Below, in pieces: positions 6,797-10,392 of a stretch of DNA of 10,392 bases. The stretch covers positions 1 to 10,392 of the forward strand of contig JBAVVD010000055.1 of assembly GCA_049697115.1 (NCBI GenBank). The letters are read 5' to 3'. The DNA is from JBAVVD01 sp049697115. GTDB taxonomy: Bacteria > Acidobacteriota > Aminicenantia > Aminicenantales > UBA4085. Both the position numbers and the translations under genes were made by a program. Within the stretch, counting starts at the first letter, position 1, and the number at the start of each line of letters is the position of its first letter. The notes under the pieces are model-generated. The model searched no databases and was not told where the DNA came from. It saw nothing but the letters and a program-made list of their open reading frames with translations.

Positions 6797-7690
6797 CTAG
6801 TCGGGAATAAGGCCCAGGTTTCTGAGCAGTCCTTCGATTTCTTTCTTTCCTTTTTCTTCCAGAGGCAGGAATGGCTGCCGGCACAAACCGCCGTAATAGT
6901 CCTGAAGGTCAAGGGCGTATTTCAACCCGGGGATGCCGTAGACTTCTATGATGGCCTTGTTGAGCGGGATAAGGTCGAGCTGAAGCCGGGATGCTTCATT
7001 GAATTTTCCTTCGAGAAATAATCTGTGGACCTTCACGCAGAGGCCCGGAACCGCATCGGCCAGAGCGAGGATAGATCCACTGGCGCCGAGTATTAAACCA
7101 GGAAGGAAAACGCTTCCCGCACCCAGCAGGTAGCTGAAATCTTCCCTGACCTGCGGAATGACTTCGCCGAGAAAGGCCAGGTTTCCAGCGCTTTCCTTAA
7201 GGCCGGCGATATTGGGATGCGCGGAGAGCTCAACGATGAGCCGGCTCTCCAGGGAGATTCCCGTGTTCTGAGGAATGTTGTAAATAATCAGGGGGATCTT
7301 GGATTGGTCGGCTAGAGTGAGGTAATGCCTTTTGAGGACGTCTCTGTTCATTTTGGATTTGTAATAGCTGGGAGGACGGACGAGCGCGGCATCCACGCCC
7401 AAGTCGGCCATTCTTTGCGTAAACTCGAGCGTGAACTTTGTGGATTCCCTGGCTGTTCCGGCAATGACTTTTTTACCGGAGGAGGCGGCGTCTCTGGACG
7501 TCTTGACCAGCGTCTCTGATTCCTCATCCGAAAGAGAGACACATTCTCCGGTCGAGCCGAGAACGACATAGCCGGAGAGGTCGGACTGGTTGTATTTCTG
7601 GATGTTTTCCCGGAGTTTCTCTGTCGCGATTTCTTCCTCTGCAAAGGGTGTGGTGAGGGCGGCAAAGACACCGGAAAATTTTGGACTCAT
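6797..7690 (-). CDS. DapA-superfamily aldolase, probably 4-hydroxy-2-oxoglutarate aldolase-like
   Basis: A 297-residue class I (Schiff-base) aldolase of the DHDPS/NAL family, full length. Lys165 (IAGLKESAGN) is the Schiff-base lysine, Tyr137 (IIYNIPQNTG) the catalytic tyrosine, and GSTGE (45-49) the substrate-binding loop. In true dihydrodipicolinate synthase an Arg sits in YNVPSRTG to bind the substrate carboxylate; here that position is Asn142. The C-terminal pattern (GIPGLK, then YYGG and CRxP) and SxHPNI before the active-site lysine are as I recall them from 4-hydroxy-2-oxoglutarate aldolase (HOGA), which yields pyruvate and glyoxylate. I therefore prefer a HOGA-like or other 2-keto-acid aldolase over DapA. 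The start at 7690 is set by AAGGAG 8 nt upstream; an upstream in-frame start would add 11 residues. It is the last gene of a minus-strand set, 66 nt after the zincin gene. Confidence 0.85.
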   Translation of the reverse strand: MSPKFSGVFAALTTPFAEEEIATEKLRENIQKYNQSDLSGYVVLGSTGECVSLSDEESETLVKTSRDAASSGKKVIAGTARESTKFTLEFTQRMADLGVDAALVRPPSYYKSKMNRDVLKRHYLTLADQSKIPLIIYNIPQNTGISLESRLIVELSAHPNIAGLKESAGNLAFLGEVIPQVREDFSYLLGAGSVFLPGLILGASGSILALADAVPGLCVKVHRLFLEGKFNEASRLQLDLIPLNKAIIEVYGIPGLKYALDLQDYYGGLCRQPFLPLEEKGKKEIEGLLRNLGLIPD

Positions 7691-7756
7691 TTTGCGTTCT
7701 CCTTGAGATGATGCCTCTTCCATTGGATGACTGTTCTGTCCCGGGATTCTGGCCGG

Positions 7757-8122
7757 CTACCGCTCCAGGTCCCTCAATTCCCGCTCGCTCAGCCCGAAGT
7801 AATGCCCGATTTCATGAAGAACGACTTCTTTCACTTTTTCCTTTATTTCTTCTTCTGAGGCGCAGATGCTTTCTATGGGCTTCTGGTAGATGACGATCAC
7901 ATCCGGAGGGATGTTGCCGTAGTAGGGCCCGCGGTGCCTGAATGGGACGCCGTGGTAGAGGCCGAGAATGCTTCCTGACAGCGGGACGTCTTTTCTGCGG
8001 CGCATTTCACCGGAAGACTTATCCTCGATGATAACGGCCAGGTTTTGAAGAAGCTTCTGGAATTTTTTGGGAACAGAAGCCAAGGCTTCTTCAATCAGGG
8101 CTTCAAATTTGTCCCTGTCCAT
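7757..8122 (-). CDS. Minimal zincin metallopeptidase family protein
   Basis: A compact 121-residue protein of the type annotated as metallopeptidase family/zincin_1 (PF06262). The C-terminal zinc motif is HEIGH (103-107), followed by G110 and E113, giving HExxHxxGxxE. The acidic residue at the third-ligand position is usually Asp in this family as I know it. The mid-protein segment (GLYHGVPF to PDVIVIYQKPI) is typical. There is no signal peptide, so it is cytoplasmic. The start ATG lies 3 nt after the cobO stop, which implies translational coupling. Physiological substrates are not established for this family, and a functional link to cobalamin is not implied by the sequence. Confidence 0.87.
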   Translation of the reverse strand: MDRDKFEALIEEALASVPKKFQKLLQNLAVIIEDKSSGEMRRRKDVPLSGSILGLYHGVPFRHRGPYYGNIPPDVIVIYQKPIESICASEEEIKEKVKEVVLHEIGHYFGLSERELRDLER

Positions 8123-8125
8123 CTA

Positions 8126-8674
8126 TTATTTCTCGATTCCTTTCCTGGCTTTTACGTTTTTCTGGTAGTAATGCTTTTTTTCTTTCATTTCAGTGACCAG
8201 ATCCGCCCGGCGAACAAGCGAGGCCGGTGCGTATCTTCCGGTGAGAATGATTTCCACATCTTCAGGTTTCTGGTCCAGGAATTCATGGACGTCTTTTTCA
8301 GAAATGAGGTGGAAATAGAGGGCGACATTGATTTCGTCAAGGATCACAAGGCGGTATTTTTTTGAACGCATGGCCTCGTAACATTTTTTTAATCCTCTCT
8401 GGGCCCGCCGGATGTCCTCATCCTCGGGATTTTCTGTGACATGGATGAATCCTCTGCGTCCGAATTGCTCAATCGTAATAATCGGGGAAAGCTTTTTGAC
8501 GGAGGCAAGCTCTCCGTACCAGTGGCCTTTGAGAAACTGCCCGATATAGGTCCTGAAGCCATGGCCGGCCGCTCGGAGGGCGAGTCCCAGGGCCGCTGTT
8601 GTCTTCCCCTTTCCGTTTCCCGTATAAACCTGGATGTAACCTTTGAATTTTTGAGGGCGTGCCTTCGGAGCCAT
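8126..8674 (-). CDS. cobO: Cob(I)yrinic acid a,c-diamide adenosyltransferase (CobO/BtuR type)
   Basis: Transfers the adenosyl group of ATP to cob(I)alamin or cobyrinic acid diamide, making the coenzyme B12 form. The 182-residue product shows the P-loop GNGKGKTT (19-26), a Walker-B-like VILDEIN (110-116), ILTGRYAP, and the family C-terminal block (ADLVTEMKEKKHYY, then a KARKG tail), at normal length. A GTG at 8686 would add four residues, but it overlaps the -10 box of the promoter I assign, so I take the ATG at 8674. The transcript would then have a leader of only a few bases. It is the first gene of a three-gene minus-strand set; no corrin-ring synthesis genes are in the window, so a salvage role is possible. 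Confidence 0.92.
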   Translation of the reverse strand: MAPKARPQKFKGYIQVYTGNGKGKTTAALGLALRAAGHGFRTYIGQFLKGHWYGELASVKKLSPIITIEQFGRRGFIHVTENPEDEDIRRAQRGLKKCYEAMRSKKYRLVILDEINVALYFHLISEKDVHEFLDQKPEDVEIILTGRYAPASLVRRADLVTEMKEKKHYYQKNVKARKGIEK

Positions 8675-8684
8675 GAGCCATTTC

Positions 8685-8713
8685 ACTATATTTTAATCGC
8701 CGCCCGGAGTCAA
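8685..8713 (-). promoter_or_regulatory. Near-consensus promoter for cobO and downstream genes
   Basis: On the minus strand TTGACT (8713-8708, five of six) is followed after exactly 17 bp by TATAGT (8690-8685, five of six). Initiation about 7 nt downstream would be near 8681-8678, only 4-7 nt before the cobO ATG at 8674. No Shine-Dalgarno sequence is available in that space. I see no B12-riboswitch-sized leader, since there is no room for one. Confidence 0.6.
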
Positions 8714-8805
8714 CTTGGCGTTTCGGTCACATCTCCATTTCTGTGATGGGGGCGATCATCGAGGGAGGGTGGCACGGCGGAGGGGCTCCCTGCCCGCTCG
8801 GAGCC

Positions 8806-10230
8806 TCAGGGCCAGATATCCCACTTCCAGAGCGTGTTGGCCTGCGGATCTTCCAGAGGCTTCCGGCCATGGACGGTTCCAAGGAAGAGCTGTTTTTCAT
8901 CGCTTCGAAGATGGACGATTCCTTCAATGGATTTCTCATATACCTGGCCGGTTCCGTCCCGAATGGATTTCTGCTCCTCTTTTGTTAGATGTTTCGGTGT
9001 GTAGCAGGCCGCCAGTTCTGTGGAAAAGACAGCCGGCGTCGGATTCCGCGAATAGCGGGTGATCGTTCCCAGCAGGACAGCCCGCGGATGGCCGTGCACA
9101 TCCTGCCGGTTATCGCCCGATGAGATCACGGCGGCGTTTGGCCGGATGGTTTTCAGAAAGTTAAGGGAGAAGTCCTGGCTTCCGTGATGAGCGGCCTTAT
9201 AGACCTCTGCACCCAGGATGGTGGACGGATTGGTTTTGTCCCGGCTGTAATATTTCACCAGGTCATCCATGGACTTCTGGTTCAAGTCTCCGGTCAGAAG
9301 AATCCGGTGCGGACCGTGTTTCAAACAGAGAACAATGGAATTTCCGTTAACGGTCTTGCCGGGATTTTTCTGGTCGCCATAGTTGGGATAGGAGAGGTGA
9401 CCGTTCTTTTTTTCGGCAGCCGGCCAGAGGACTTCAATGGTCATATATTTATTGTTTTGATCATAGGGCGGCAGAAACTTGTCTGCCGCATCGAGCCGCT
9501 TGAAAACAAATCCTCCCCGGGGCAACTCGATCCGGTTTTTCCATCGTTCTATCTTTTTCATTTTGGCGATGACTTCCGGCATCCGTTTCTCAGCTTCCTC
9601 AATGGCCAGGATGACCTTTTTCATAAGGGGGGCCAATTCCGGCTTTTCCGTGAGGCTGGGCCGGTTGACGATTCCGTAGATCCGGCTGCCTTCGACAGGG
9701 CCGGGGTCCACGTTTTTATCTCTGCGCCGGAAGAGCCCGTTGTGGAAAAAACGTTTGACGGCAATTTTCGGATCTTTGAGTATTGAAATCAGGCCTTTCG
9801 TATGATCCAGGTCGGAGTGAGTGGCGACAATGGCTTCAAAGTCAATATAGTTGTCTCTGGCGTGCAGATTGTATTTATTCCGGATAAATGTGTGGGCTTC
9901 GTCACCTTCCCCTCCGTCGATCAGTACCCGTCGGTCGTCGGGCGTCTGGATGAGAATGGAATCGCCCTGGTTGACGTCGATGAAATAGACTTCCAGACAG
10001 CGAAAGCGGGTGACATCATTGGAATGGACATAGCCGTTTCCTCCACGGTAGCGGACATGGAGACGGCCCTTTTCATGGATGGACTCATCCAGAATCTTCA
10101 TCCATTCCCCCATGAATAAATTGGCGATCATCTTATGGCCTTTGATATTCTCAAAGACAGGAACCTTGGGCTTTGCGGCATACACATAGGCGGGGAATTT
10201 GGGATCAATGACTTTTTGAATCAAATTCAT
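8806..10230 (-). CDS. ComEC/Rec2-type metallo-beta-lactamase-fold protein with N-terminal SH3-like domain
   Basis: A 474-residue soluble protein. Residues about 12-74 (AYVYAAKPKVPVFE to GYVHSNDV) look like a bacterial SH3 domain. The rest is an MBL domain of the ComEC type: FIDVNQGDS (83-91), LIDGG (104-108), HSDLDH (138-143), LLTGD (311-315), AAHHGS (347-352) and ISSGDN followed by HGHP. The metal-binding His and Asp residues are present, so hydrolase or nuclease activity is plausible. Unlike ComEC there are no membrane segments. An insert of about 110 residues (roughly 165-275) between the first and later motifs includes a charged helical stretch. The start at 10230 is set by AGGGAGGG at 10239-10246, 8 nt upstream; an in-frame TTG at 10254 overlaps that site and is less likely. 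Its substrate is unknown. Its strand and position separate it from the protease genes. Confidence 0.88.
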   Translation of the reverse strand: MNLIQKVIDPKFPAYVYAAKPKVPVFENIKGHKMIANLFMGEWMKILDESIHEKGRLHVRYRGGNGYVHSNDVTRFRCLEVYFIDVNQGDSILIQTPDDRRVLIDGGEGDEAHTFIRNKYNLHARDNYIDFEAIVATHSDLDHTKGLISILKDPKIAVKRFFHNGLFRRRDKNVDPGPVEGSRIYGIVNRPSLTEKPELAPLMKKVILAIEEAEKRMPEVIAKMKKIERWKNRIELPRGGFVFKRLDAADKFLPPYDQNNKYMTIEVLWPAAEKKNGHLSYPNYGDQKNPGKTVNGNSIVLCLKHGPHRILLTGDLNQKSMDDLVKYYSRDKTNPSTILGAEVYKAAHHGSQDFSLNFLKTIRPNAAVISSGDNRQDVHGHPRAVLLGTITRYSRNPTPAVFSTELAACYTPKHLTKEEQKSIRDGTGQVYEKSIEGIVHLRSDEKQLFLGTVHGRKPLEDPQANTLWKWDIWP

Positions 10231-10238
10231 TGGAATGG

Positions 10239-10246
10239 CCCTCCCT
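10239..10246 (-). promoter_or_regulatory. Ribosome binding site of the MBL gene
   Basis: AGGGAGGG on the minus strand, 8 nt before the ATG at 10230. It lies inside the reading frame that would begin at the TTG of 10254 and so decides in favour of the ATG. Confidence 0.6.
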
Positions 10247-10284
10247 TTCTCCAAATATTTACCGTATTTTCTTTCTTAATATCT

Positions 10285-10308
10285 ATAGGGCGTCACGAAA
10301 CCCCCTAT
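10285..10308. repeat. Inverted repeat upstream of the MBL gene
   Basis: ATAGGG (10285-10290) and CCCTAT (10303-10308) are perfect complements separated by 12 bases. They lie about 55 bp ahead of the MBL start, a position suitable for an operator or 5'-leader hairpin. No clear promoter hexamers could be assigned around it. Confidence 0.35.
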
Positions 10309-10345
10309 TTAACAAGGTTTGGCAGAAATGATTTCACGTAGCGTA

Positions 10346-10358
10346 TTTTATCATAAAA
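10346..10358. repeat. Short AT-rich palindrome at the right edge
   Basis: TTTTAT and ATAAAA flank a single C, a perfect 13-base dyad in the region upstream of the MBL gene. It could be a regulator site or chance AT-rich symmetry. Confidence 0.25.
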
Positions 10359-10392
10359 GCCTAACCGATGGGCAGTCAGTGCCACAAGCAAC

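Noticed and set aside
8687..8805. B12 riboswitch ahead of cobO
   Set aside because: The promoter sits directly at the start codon, so there is no leader long enough, and no B12-box-like sequence was seen.
9184..9786. A 200-residue plus-strand open frame inside the MBL gene
   Set aside because: It is opposite the clearly recognised MBL domain and has no family features or ribosome site.
2137..10230. A single defence system joining the two proteases and the MBL protein
   Set aside because: The MBL gene is on the other strand and separated by the SRP RNA, cobO, the zincin and the aldolase, so the window gives no direct link.

Overview
This window looks like chromosomal DNA of an anaerobic-type Gram-negative bacterium. 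It has a DsbD-type envelope thiol reductase with a signal peptide, a long-form SRP RNA with an Alu domain, and a corrinoid adenosyltransferase. Long SRP RNAs occur in Deltaproteobacteria-like and several other deep-branching phyla. I cannot fix the phylum from the sequence alone; Desulfobacterota-like or Acidobacteriota/Aminicenantes-like are guesses. No insertion sequence, CRISPR array, tRNA or rRNA was seen.

Plus-strand block (1-6390): a terminator nested in a longer inverted repeat lies at the left edge. It is followed by a promoter and four genes in the same direction with gaps of 27, 77 and 64 nt. They encode (1) DsbD; (2) an 86-residue protein that looks like a free-standing subtilisin propeptide/inhibitor I9-type domain; (3) a 442-residue subtilase (S8) with a complete triad whose own N-terminal region resembles gene 2; and (4) an 840-residue subtilase with a complete triad and a C-terminal extension of about 480 residues that I do not recognise. 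Neither protease has a convincing signal peptide. The end of gene 3 carries a dnaX-like A AAA AAG slippery heptamer with a downstream stem-loop, so it may be recoded. This inhibitor-protease-protease set is the best candidate for an undescribed system.

Middle (6391-6796): a strong promoter followed by the SRP RNA, which converges on the minus-strand genes across a polypurine tract.

Minus-strand block (10230 down to 6797): the first gene encodes a soluble ComEC/Rec2-type metallo-beta-lactamase-fold protein with an N-terminal SH3-like domain. A near-consensus promoter follows and drives a three-gene set: cobO (cobalamin adenosylation, probably on a nearly leaderless transcript), a minimal zincin metallopeptidase starting 3 nt after cobO, and a DapA-superfamily aldolase. 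The aldolase resembles 4-hydroxy-2-oxoglutarate aldolase more than true dihydrodipicolinate synthase. The products of this block have no obvious functional link to one another or to the protease block.
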